Of a DNA stretch of 64,000 nucleotides, positions 27,001 to 36,309 are shown in pieces. Location of the stretch: NCBI RefSeq assembly GCF_028858725.1, contig NC_084762.1, positions 9,247,374 to 9,311,373 on the forward strand. The letters run 5' to 3'. Each line of letters opens with the position of its first letter. Position 1 is the stretch's first letter. The notes below the pieces were generated by a model. The model ran no database searches. It saw nothing but the letters and a program-made list of their open reading frames with translations, and had not been told where the DNA came from. The stretch comes from Colius striatus (Eukaryota > Chordata > Aves > Coliiformes > Coliidae). The translations under genes were made by a program, and so were the position numbers.

Positions 27001-29744
27001 CACAGCATCCTCTTGGAGAAACTGACTGCTTATGGCTTGGATGGACCCTCTCTGAGATGGGTGAAAAACTGTCTGAATGGCTGGGCCCTGAGAGTGGTGG
27101 GGAATGGACTTAAATCCAGTTGGTGTCCAGTCACCAGTGGTGTTCTCCAGGGCTCAGTGCTGGGACCTGTTCTGTGTAACACCTTTATCAGTGATCTGGA
27201 TGAGGGGACTCAGTGAGTTTGCAGATGACACCAAGTTGGGCAGGTGTTGACCTGCTTGAAGGCAGGTACTCAAAGGGTGTCCAAAATACAGCGAAGCTGG
27301 TGAAGGTTTAGAGCATGAGTCTTACAAGGAGCAGCTGAGAGACCTGGAGTTGTTTAGTCTGAAGCAAAGCAGGCTGAAGGGAGACCTTATCACTCTCTAC
27401 AACTACCTGAAAGGATGCTGTGGAGAGGTAGGTGTTGGTCTCTTCTTCCAAAGAACCAGCAATAGACGAGAGGAAATGGCCTCAAGCTGCACTAGGAGAG
27501 GCTCACATTTGAGATTAGGGAAAAATTCTTCACTGAAAGGGTTGTCAGGCATTGGAAGAGGCTGCCCAGAGAGGTGGAGAAGCCACCATTCCTGGAGGTA
27601 TTCCAAAGACATGTAGCTGAGGTGCTGAACAACGTGGTTTAGTGATGGGCTTGGCAGTGTGAGGTTAGTGGTTGGACTCTATGATCTTAAAGGTCTTGTG
27701 CATGATTCTATAAGGTATGGATCATCATGTAACCTCACTAACAAATGTCATAGTTCCAATATCAGCTTTTCCATCTGATACTCCAAAATTATTCTTATCA
27801 GCATTTGTACACTTCAAGAAAGATTCTTCTTTCTTAGCTTTTAGTTCTCTCACAAGTATTGGAAACCAATGAAGCAAATACTTGCAGCTCAGTAGTAGGG
27901 CAACACAGTTCTCAGGCAATTCAGCAATGGAGTTTTATCCAAAATTTCACATTAGCTGAACACCTTTCTCAACATTAGGAAACTACATGAGACCTACAGA
28001 GTACATGAGCACGTTTACTCAGCAGGCTTTTCTCTTATTCTCCCTGGAAATCCTGTGGTCTTGTTCATGATCAAAATACTGAACTGGACAGCACTCAGAT
28101 TTTACACAAAAAAAAAAACCCCGAAAAAAACCCTTTTCAAGTCATATCCAAGTGAAAATAAACAATAGCAGTATGAAATTATCGTGACCAAAAATCAGAG
28201 AGCATTTACAGGCATACCTAGGTACTTGATTAGTCCTCTGAGATCCACAAGGTACTCTATGTCTGGAATGAAGAAACTATGAGCCTTTGTCATATGGGCC
28301 ACATTTTTCGTGAGAGATCTTGAATGATGGGAACAGAACAAGCAGTCTGTGACTGGTATGGCCCCAACAGCGGGAGTGCTTTCAGCTTCTGCCTCCTCCT
28401 CCTCCTCTTCTCCCACACTTTCCATCTCTTCTTCAGAGCCAATGTCTTCATCAGAATCCATATCTTCCCAGTCTTTTAAAGGAGGTTTTAAAAAAAACAT
28501 ATTTATTTATATGATTACTTCTCACAAGGAACACTAGTCCCAACTAAGGCAAGATGCACAACAAACCTCAAGTCTCTTCACTAAAAAAGTTGGCAGATCA
28601 GATATTTTTTCCCCTTCCATTTTCTCAACTATTAACACTTTATTGCTGTTTCAAAGCCTTAGCCTAAAGAGCAAACTTCCTCCTCTGATCTTGATGGGCA
28701 AAGACAAACAAATCCAACCCCACTTACACATCCCTTCAACAGGCCAGTACAGGGATTGATGGGAGAGCAGTAAATGATCACGACTGGATTTTAGTTCATC
28801 TACTTTTCAGGAGTAGTTTTAGGGCAACCTTTTATGTTAGCTGTCCCTAAATGCCTTCTGGCATTTTGTGTGGGAGATAGTGCTTATGTCACTAACTGTT
28901 CATGCTCAGCCTTCACGTGCACGAGTCCCTCCTGCAACATGCAGTTGAGACACTAACAGACAGCAAACACAGGCAAAACTTGACTCCTTTGTTAAGCTGA
29001 AAATGTAATCAACAGTGAGGGAAATCAGTGGTAAAAAATGCTCTGTTGCTACAGACACAGAACGAGGCTTTTACACAAACCCAACAACTACATAGCTCCC
29101 CCCAGGCTAGCTCTTGTCAGCACATTTATGGCCTTACCTTCCTCTTTATCCTCCTCTCCCTCTGCCTGTTGCTTGGCCAGCTTCCGGGCCTGCTGTTCAA
29201 ACCACTGCAGCCGCGGCGGTTTTTCTGACCGCTCTCTGCTCTGTGACAAACTTGTGCTTCTGGCAGAAGCTGGAGAGCTGTTGCCATCCATGGGAGGTAG
29301 CGGTGTCTTCTTTGGAGAGGAAGAGGGCTGAGCTCTGATGGCTTGCTGAATAGCTGCGTTCATTTCATCTTTGTTCACACTCTCCGGGGCCAGCCCCTTT
29401 TCCAGGTTCTTTTCATTTAATGTTTTCACCTTCTTGCTGACGGCTTGAACAGCTTTCTTCTCCAGCTCCAGGTGCTTCTTGGACTTCAAGTGATTCTCAT
29501 AGGCATTGAAGGTGGAGAATCTCTTGCTGCAAACTGTGCAGTAAGTGGCAGTGATTTTGTTCTGCTCCTCTGCCACGGCTCTCTGCGCTAGGACTCTCTC
29601 TTGGAAGTTCTCAGCAGTGACAGGAGGCATGTCAGCAACCTTACGCTTCAGGTTGTATCTGTGCCAGTCAGTTTTGTAGTGGGCACGCTGAAAGTCAGCA
29701 TCCTTGAAAGCCACACGGCAAGTGATGCAAGTGTAGGTTGCCAT
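23903..29744 (-). CDS. ZNF622: ZNF622 (ZPR9), complete coding span, six coding exons
   Basis: The joined exons 29744-29138, 28472-28218, 26676-26514, 25776-25664, 24790-24647 and 24030-23903 encode 469 residues; human ZNF622 has 477. All junctions are GT-AG and in phase. Four C2H2-type zinc fingers are visible: C6/C9/H22/H28, C69/C72/H85/H91, C246/C249/H262/H267 and C297/C300/H316/H322. An acidic Glu-rich stretch (about 203-233) precedes the third finger, and a basic conserved C-terminus ends in QVRF. Known for the family: ZNF622 is the metazoan relative of yeast Rei1/Reh1, a cytosolic factor that binds pre-60S ribosomal subunits near the exit tunnel late in maturation; it was also described as a MELK-interacting protein. 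The start is chosen at the Met that begins the first finger, as in other vertebrates. It sits 2 nt after an AG acceptor, so the gene probably has a non-coding first exon in the CpG island upstream. The frame is intact and nothing suggests loss. Confidence 0.96.
24647..24790 (-). CDS. ZNF622: ZNF622 coding exon 5
   Basis: 144 nt coding for residues 381-427 plus split codons. The acceptor is CTGAACAG|GTGCAAGAG and the donor CAGACAG|GTAAGTG. The translation begins [20 protein letters not shown] and continues through [15 protein letters not shown], the highly conserved basic region of Rei1/ZNF622 proteins. Other reading frames cover the same stretch, but only this one fits the phases of both neighbours. 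Confidence 0.94.
25664..25776 (-). CDS. ZNF622: ZNF622 coding exon 4
   Basis: 113 nt coding for residues 343-379 plus split codons. The acceptor is TCCACAG|GAGCAG and the donor CCTTCAG|GTAGGC. It encodes SSYPDH, a variable acidic linker, then the conserved block [12 protein letters not shown]. The linker differs from the human one in the way expected of a family-variable region. Confidence 0.94.
26514..26676 (-). CDS. ZNF622: ZNF622 coding exon 3 (finger 4)
   Basis: 163 nt coding for residues 289-341 with split codons at both ends. The acceptor is TTCTGCAG|GAGAGAAG and the donor GATTTTAG|GTGAGG. It encodes the fourth finger, C297/C300/H316/H322, and the conserved block ending FADFYDFR. This is among the most conserved parts of the protein. 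The intron between this exon and the one at 28218 carries a ~0.84-kb CR1 fragment in the opposite orientation. Confidence 0.95.
26878..27718 (+). mobile_element. CR1 LINE fragment in a ZNF622 intron
   Basis: About 0.84 kb of plus-sense CR1, antisense to ZNF622, between exons at 28218 and 26676. The frame at 26923-27216 holds the palm region of the reverse transcriptase ([30 protein letters not shown]). After an internal deletion near 27240-27280 it continues with the ORF2 C-terminus and ends at the CR1 3' end (ATGATCTTAAAGGTCTTGTG). The catalytic FADD-like box lies at the deletion and the frame is closed by a stop, so it is inactive. Confidence 0.93.
28218..28472 (-). CDS. ZNF622: ZNF622 coding exon 2 (acidic region and finger 3)
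   Basis: Codes for residues 203 (split) to 288 (split), 255 nt. The acceptor is TTTAAAAG|ACTGGG and the donor CCTAG|GTATGC. It opens with an Asp/Glu-rich stretch ([12 protein letters not shown] followed by a run of Glu). It then carries the third zinc finger, C246/C249/H262/H267, within a segment highly conserved in vertebrate ZNF622. The acidic run is the most variable part of the family. Confidence 0.94.
29138..29744 (-). CDS. ZNF622: ZNF622 first coding exon (zinc fingers 1 and 2)
   Basis: Residues 1-202 plus one base of codon 203. The exon starts at 29746 after a pyrimidine-rich tract ending CTTTCTAG, with ATG at 29744. It contains the two N-terminal C2H2 fingers, the first in the matrin/U1-like form with a long spacer (C6/C9/H22/H28, then C69/C72/H85/H91). 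A Lys-rich and then Ser-rich linker follows. The donor is GAG GAA G|GTAAGG at 29138/29137. The open frame runs on upstream to 29861, but the translation there is not like ZNF622. Confidence 0.95.
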
Positions 29745-30410
29745 TACTAGAAAGCATGGAGAAAAAAACGACATTAGTAAACACCAACCACAAATAAACC
29801 ACCCCCAAACCCAGCAACCTGACAGCACCCGTGTCAGGCAGCGTAAGGGATACACAAGCACAGCTTAAGAGTCTCATGCAGAGTCAAGTCTATTAAACAC
29901 CAGTGTTAGCAATCAGTATGTTCTGTACCAGAAGGAGCAAAAAAACACAAGGCTCTGATACAGTTATCAGAGATTACTCATACCACAGCCGCACCAAAGG
30001 CTGTGCAATTGTATTTGAAGTACTGTAAGTAACCATTCGGTGTAACAGATGCTTTTTGTTTCACTGGAAAACGTATTCTCTGCCCATCCAGTGATCCCAA
30101 CTGCTCTCTGAATCATTTTCCTCCCACCTGCACAGCTCTCTGTCCCTTTCCCAGCCTAAGCAGGTATTTTACTGCCATAAAGCAACTGATGCAGATTTGC
30201 TGCTAGTCACAAACATCTTGCTGGAACCTCTGGAATGGAACAATTTGATCTGATCTGTTAGCTACACAAAAGCTATGTGATAGATTACTCTGAGAGTGAT
30301 AAAAAACCCCTAAAACTCAACCCCCGTTGTAACAGAGAAAGAGATATGTAATGGAGAGGACCTAGAACCATAAACCTTAATATCTAACCACTGAGGGAAG
30401 AAATGACTTC

Positions 30411-30556
30411 ACAGAATCACAGAATCCTGAGGGTTGGAAGGGACCTCAGAACATCATCCAGTCCAATCCCCCTGCCAGAACAGGGTCACACAGGAACTTG
30501 CCCAGGTGTGTTTTGAACGTCTCCACAGAAGGAGACTTCACAACCCATCTGGGCTA
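30411..30556 (-). mobile_element. CR1 LINE 3' fragment upstream of ZNF622 coding exon 1
   Basis: CACAGAATCACAGAATCCTG, GGGTTGGAAGGGACCTCAGA, then the CR1 tail to CACAACCCATCTGGG. It lies in the probable first intron of ZNF622, ~200 bp from the CpG island. Confidence 0.9.
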
Positions 30557-31077
30557 CTTCTACATTTCAAACTGCACAGAGCAGAAGCAGCAGCTGCAGC
30601 ACCGCACACTTATGCCAACGCTCCCATCACCTGTGCGTGCTCTCACTCGCCGTTCTACCCCACAAATCTGAACCGCCAGGTTTTTTATCCCTCTGCGGGA
30701 CTCGGGAAAACAAAACTTGACGCCCTCACAACGCTTCGGCTCAAGGAACAGCCACGTCCCTCGAGACGAACCTCGCTCGCCCCGCGTGGTCTTTATCACA
30801 CGCGACGGCGGCTCCCTGCGCTCGAAATGAAACTGAGATCCCAAAGCAGAACGGCCTGGCTGATGGGCAGCTGCTCGCTACACGGACACAAGTCACAAAC
30901 CCGGGACAATTAAAGAAAAAACCCTAAACAGGACAACTACTAAAATAAGCCGAGGCGGCCGAGCGGCCGCAGCGCGAGGCGCCAGCCCGGACAGCCAACG
31001 GCGGCCCACAGCCTCGCGCCGCGCCGGGCCAAGGCCGAGAGAGGCGAGGCCCAGCGGCGCCGGACCCAGCCGACCAC

Positions 31078-31133
31078 AGCCGAGCCGAGCCGAGCCGAGC
31101 CGGGCCGGGCCGAGCCGAGCCGAGCCGGGCCGC
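31078..31133. repeat. GAGCC / GGGCC pentanucleotide tandem repeat
   Basis: About eleven 5-bp units of the form CGAGC, with some CGGGC variants, run head to tail within the ZNF622 CpG island. On the transcribed strand the unit reads GGCTC. It lies ~60 bp downstream of the candidate first-exon donor, so it would be at the start of the first intron. Confidence 0.85.
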
Positions 31134-31186
31134 CGGGCCTCCTGCCCCGTCCCGCCCCGTCCCCGCAGGCCCCCGGGACGCGCACC

Positions 31187-31300
31187 TGCCGCCCAGGGAT
31201 GAGTCCCCGCCGCCGGCGCCGTGGAGCAGGAAGCTGGAGCAGGAAGCGCGAGCAGGAAGGCGTCGGCGGCGCCCGGCAGGAAGGGCGGCACGCCCCGCCC
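31187..31300 (-). other. ZNF622: Candidate non-coding first exon of ZNF622
   Basis: The ZNF622 start codon lies 2 nt after an AG acceptor, so a 5' exon is expected upstream. Inside the CpG island the minus strand reads GGGCGGCAG|GTGCGCG, a good donor at 31186/31185. The transcription start is not visible and the right end given here is a guess. GC boxes (GGGCGG on the minus strand) cluster just upstream at 31290-31330. Inference; an exon continuous with the coding exon is less likely because of the pyrimidine tract. Confidence 0.4.
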
Positions 31301-32059
31301 CGCCACGCAGGGCCCGCCCCGCCCCGCCCGTGACGCGCCGCGTCCTCCCGGGGCCGCGCCTGGAACGGGTGTCACCTTGTCAGGCCTGGGGCTGAGCGCA
31401 GCGTTTGCTGGCTGCGAGGTCGCGGATCAGAACGCCATCTTCATCGCGGGAGCTACACACCCCCCCAAAGGCGTTTGGCTTGCGCGTTGTTGGTATCAAA
31501 GATACAAAGAACAGATCCCCTTTGCCAAGATAAGCAAGTCTTTGTTAGGAACAGACCCCTCGGTATGCAGCTGGCGTACAAAGAACGAAAGGAAGGACCC
31601 CAAGGTGTAAACTTTGCACAAACAAGATAATCAAGCCTGCATGCTAAAGGGCAACTGGGGTGCCTGTGAGCACTCAGCATCTTGGTGCTGCTCAGTTACA
31701 GAAGCAGAACTTGCAATGCTGTGAGTTGTGACCATGTATGTGCAAAGTGAGGTAAAGTCTATCTCAAGATGACCACCAGAGACCTCTCCTCAAACTCTTC
31801 ACGCTTGCCCAGAGGCAGTTTGGCATTGCACTAACATGTGCATTAGATCCCTATGAATATTCATCTTCTTAACATGTCACACTTGGAGTGTGACAGGAGG
31901 AGGAGAAATCCCTCAAGCACCCAGCACTGCGATAAACCAGTGTTGGCTTTCTAAAACTATCACCTGGTTTGATAAGTTGGTTACAGTTTCTGGTAACGGT
32001 GTGAAGGGGATTTTTTTGTTTTTCCATGTTGGGAACAAACATACAATCAGATAAGGATG

Positions 32060-35000
32060 AAAGATAAAAACTAACACATATTTATTAAATGGTTTTACAA
32101 ACAATCAATATAATAATTCCATGTTTACAAAATAGTAATCAGGCTAGGTAAAGTGCTGCAAAATATTTTAAATAAAGACATTTTGTAATTGTCCAGTTTC
32201 TGGTTACCTGGATAGGCGGTGTTTAACAGACTGTTATCCAGTGCTGAGAACAGACACGGAGACTACAGGGAGTTTGTTCAGAAGGCTTAAACAGTCTGGG
32301 AAAAGTGCAAAACAGAACAAAAAAACCCCCCACAAGTAAAAACGAGTACTTCTTCAGATCTGATTACCCTGGGTTACAATCATTTCCCCTCTTCTGCATT
32401 GTTATTTCATTTTTGCACAAACAAGCTGAAGAATGGTGAGGAGGTGTGTGGTATGTACATGTGACAAGCCCCACGTGCTGACAACAGATCCTTCCACGCT
32501 GGATTTGATACGCCTAATGCCAAAGGAGGAACGCTCTGCTCTGTCTGTGCTCAGATGTACCAACCTGAGGTGAAGTTTTCCAAGTGCAAAGAGCTGAACT
32601 GCATCCCCCAGACCCTGTCCTGACACACATCACTTTCCTCTAGCAGAGATGTGTGAAGAAGCCACGGTGAGGTGAGGGAGAGCGAATGCTCTAGTCACAC
32701 TATTGCAAAAACACACGGCATCCTCAATTTCCCACCGGGTAAGAACACACCAGGTAACATATGCAGAACTGTTCCACAGCAAGATTACACCCTGTCTCAC
32801 CCCATGGCACTTGCTCACACATCCACACTCTCTGATCTCGCCCTCTAATGCTGAATGTTCTGCTTTTTGTCTCGAAATTGCAGGCCAGCTGGCGTTCCAT
32901 GGAACAAATGCATGTTTCAAAGCTTTCTCTTATTGGGTTGCCTTTCTTCCTGCCTGTGCATTCAGGTTTGGAAGATGGGAAGGTGATGACAGTGCTGTGC
33001 AGGAAAAACACCACAGACCATTGTTACAGGAATTTTAAGTAACTACTATGTTGTGGCTGCTGCTAGAATACAGCAAAATGCATGTTTCTGGAGGGATTTC
33101 CAACTGAGGGCAGCGTGGAAGGGACATCACAAAGGGGAGAACTGTTTTCTTTATGTTTTGCTGTCAAACTGCTGGCAGTGGAATGTATCGTGTCCAAGCA
33201 AAGCGTTTCTTACGTGCAGTTGTTTGGGAGGGAAGAGGCAATTTCGTGCAGAAAATTAACACATCTTTCCTCTACCCGAGGAAGAATATGAAACGTCACA
33301 GAATTACCTCCTTCCCATTACACAATATTTAGGAGCCTGAATGTAATGGATTACCTCGAGAATAGAAAAAATAATCTAAAGACACTCATAGAAGAAATTA
33401 CACCCCTAAACTTTAATGATTTGCATGTTCAAGTTTGGCTTTTTCTTTCTGAAAAAAAAATAACTGGGACTTGTAGTGGAGTAAAATCGATCTAATTGTC
33501 TATCTTGAAACCAGAAAATGGATCATGTACAAAAAGTCCAAGAAACTCCTCCGACTGCTCTTCCTTCTTGATCTAATCTATTATTCTAGAAGAGTGCCCC
33601 TGCATTGCAAACTTCTGTAACCACAAGTATTCTTCATAAAACAACAATAAAGTGCACGCTGTTATAATGCCACCATTGACAGCCAGCTATCCTGTCCCAT
33701 CAACCTGCTCCAGAAAAGCCTGTGAAGGACTGCTCCCTCTCTGTCCCGTAGCCCCTTTCCCCTCCTGGCACCAGTATCTCCTGTACAAGGAAGCGCGTGT
33801 TTGTTTGGGTGTCCTACAAAGTTTCATCGGCAACTTGGAAGTTGTTCTAAAGGTATAGATTGTCCTAAACATGCAGCAAGGAAACAAGGCTTTCAGCTCG
33901 TCCCTGAAATACAAATGGCCTTTAAAATTACTGTGTTCCCAGCAAAAGCTTCTTTTGTTGTTTATTGGTTTTTATTCAAATGGCAAGGACAGGCTGGGGG
34001 GAAGCTACAAAGGAAACTTAGTAACCAACACTGTAATGTGGCCGTGGGTTTCTTAATAATTCCCAGAAACTCGCTTTTAATGTTAAGATGCAATTTCGGA
34101 AGCTGCATCTCGCGGGATCAATACCCAGCATCCACTTACTTTGTAATGGATTTGATAATGAAGGCACAGGCTCACTTTGTTTTACTGGTAAAGGACAGCA
34201 AACACGGTCAATATGCATTACTGACACAGAAGCACAAGCAACCATAAAGCTAGTGTCAAAAATTCTCAGTATCTTTCTTTTGCTACACTCTTTTGGCCAT
34301 CGGCCTATTTTTTTCACCTCAAAAGGAAAAAAACAATTAAAATGGAGTTAACTTTAAAAACACGAGTTTACCTACACATATATGTTAGTGGACGATTTTG
34401 ATACTCTTTTGCTGTACTTTCTGAGGGTCCTAAATGACAGTATTCACCTCGTTAAATGCCAGCAAATGGAAAAATCACTGGAGTAGTAGTAGCAGCTGAC
34501 ATGGTCCCTCAACTTTGCTAATGGTTTACATCACGTGAAATAAAACTAGCTTTACTTCTTCCTATTCCTTTAATTACTATTGCTTGGTATCACAATTCCA
34601 TTTTGTCACAGGTGAACAAAAAAGCCCCAGAAAAAAGATGAGTAAGTTACTTGCTTAAGATCCCATGCCACCCACTCAGTGTGTGTGTGCAGTTTAAACT
34701 GGCAAATAATTTCAACAAGTTATTTTTGTTTGTTTTCAATTACATGCCAAGAAGATGATTCTGAGTGTCTTCTACATCAAATGACCTCACTGAATACTTT
34801 GAAGTATCTTAAAATATTCAGCTTGCTACACAACTTTTGTTGCAAGTGATGGCAGCTGTCCTGGGGGGGAAAAGAACCAAACCCAAACACAAAGAATCTT
34901 GAATTAAGAAAGTGGCACCTAAAAAAAGCCTTTCCTTTATTTACTTTTTCTTAAAACTACTCTCACCTGCTCCTAAAAACGTTGTTCAATTTACATGATA

Positions 35001-35797
35001 ACTCTTACATATAAGAAGGCGTTGCCTGACTTTCTGTGGGCAATACTACCAAGGACCAGACTCTACCAAGAACACAGCAGGTGATCAGTCAAATAGCATG
35101 CCACTTTACAACTCTACAAGCCTAAAACAGCAAAACAACCTTGGAAATGCATCACCATATCCAAAATAATTCAAAGGTTTTAAGTACAAACCGAGTTCTT
35201 TGATAGTGCTGCACACATACTTAAGCTAGAGTTGTGCTGGTTAATGTGTCTCACATATAGTAGATGCACTATACATAATGCTAACTGCAGGGATTCTTAC
35301 TTTTCGGTGTGATTGAAGGAGGTGAGATTTAGTTGATCTCATTGCAATCCTCTGACAACTTACCCTTGTATGAGTTGTTAATTGTATCACGTGGTTGGCA
35401 ACCAAGAGTAAATAAACGGCCGATGCTGAAAATTTGGCTCAGGACCCCAAAACACATGGTTGGCAAAAGGATTAAAAAAAAAACCCTCTCCCCCAACTCT
35501 TTTGAACAACTGACCTCCAACACTCATCTGAAACCAAACAGTGGATAGATAATTCATTTCCATGCTATTACATTGAGGTATAACTACCAGAAACATTAAA
35601 CTATCAGTATCAGCTGATATTTATCCAGTTAATTCACTCTGCGTAAGGGAAATTGTTACAACACATCTAAAGTGATCGTTAAAGCTGACAGATCAGAATT
35701 TGCCTTTTATTTTTTTTTTCTTTTTGCATTTGATTTTTTTTTCTGTGTGTTTTTTTTATGTCTTATCTCTTCTACTTTACCAGGTGCCATCTCCAGG
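32060..35797 (-). other. RETREG1: RETREG1 3' UTR (long form predicted)
   Basis: No other gene is seen in this AT-rich stretch after the RETREG1 stop. Minus-strand AATAAA signals occur at 35711-35706, 34941-34936, 33976-33971, 33966-33961 and 32086-32081. The last is followed on the minus strand by a GT/T-rich tract, as expected past a cleavage site. The long form would give a 3' UTR of about 3.7 kb; shorter forms are possible. The open frames within it on the plus strand look like chance. Confidence 0.55.
32081..32086 (-). terminator. RETREG1: Distal poly(A) signal of RETREG1 (candidate)
   Basis: AATAAA on the minus strand, with a GT/T-rich tract (TGTGTTAGTTTTTATC) just downstream at about 32080-32065. 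It is the last such signal before the ZNF622 CpG island. Confidence 0.5.
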
Positions 35798-36309
35798 TTA
35801 ATGACTTCCAAGCAGATTTGAAAGGAAACCTGAAGATTTTTTCTTTTCCTGGGATTCTGCTTCTTGGCCTTGTGAAAGTCCCAGTTCTTTCTCAATCTGC
35901 TCAAGCTCAGACTGGTCAAGCAGTTCAAAATCATCAGCTTCCTCTGTGTCTGTCTCCTCACTCAAACTGGGCACCGCCTGTGAGGGAGCTGGCTGTGCAG
36001 ACTGCAACTGGTCTTTGATGGCAGCAGACACAGCAGCTGCGATGACATCCCCAGCGATTCCGCTCATTAAATTAAAGGTTTGGTCACTGGTCAAAGGCAA
36101 GGAAAGCCCTGCAGTGGATGGCCTCTCTTTACTCTGTCTGGAAACATCATCCACCTTGAAATATGTTTGTTCTTTTGTTCTTTTTTGCTGGGCAGGCACC
36201 CCGATGCTCGAGTCGTCATCATCGTTTGTCCCGGCACCGTTTTCCAGAGAAGGAAATTCTGAAAGATCTCTAGCAAAAGCTTCTTCATGATCACTAGGTC
36301 GGTCAAAAT
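35798..36309 (-). CDS. RETREG1: RETREG1 last exon with LC3-interacting region
   Basis: 512 nt including the stop at 35800-35798. The acceptor is TGTAACAG|ATTTTG. It encodes residues 194-362: a Ser/Asp-rich stretch, an alanine-rich helix-like region ([16 protein letters not shown]), an acidic run ([16 protein letters not shown]) that contains the LIR core F320-E-L-L323, and a conserved end [15 protein letters not shown]. The acidic residues just before the LIR are typical of LC3-binding motifs. All key residues are kept. Confidence 0.97.

Larger units (their letters stand above)
30760..31450. promoter_or_regulatory. CpG island at the ZNF622 5' end
   Basis: This ~0.7-kb stretch is very GC-rich and dense in CpG, unlike the AT-rich DNA on both sides. 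It holds several GC boxes (CCGCCC/GGGCGG type) and a pentamer array. It lies 1.0-1.7 kb upstream of the ZNF622 start codon on the minus strand, as expected for a housekeeping promoter. CpG-island promoters often fire in both directions, but I see no supported gene on the plus strand. Confidence 0.85.

Noticed and set aside
29745-29861. N-terminal extension of ZNF622 in the same frame
   Set aside because: A pyrimidine tract and AG acceptor stand right before the conserved Met, and the upstream translation is hydrophobic and unlike the family.
30434-30913. 159-codon plus-strand open frame beside ZNF622
   Set aside because: It begins in an antisense CR1 tail and runs into the CpG island edge; composition explains the lack of stops.
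31221-31610. 129-codon plus-strand frame rich in Ala/Gly/Pro/Arg, and 160-codon minus frame 30893-31375
   Set aside because: Both are low-complexity translations of the CpG island, where stop codons are rare. A divergent non-coding transcript is possible but unsupported.
33801-34247. 148-codon plus-strand open frame
   Set aside because: It is antisense to the RETREG1 3' UTR and resembles no protein I know.
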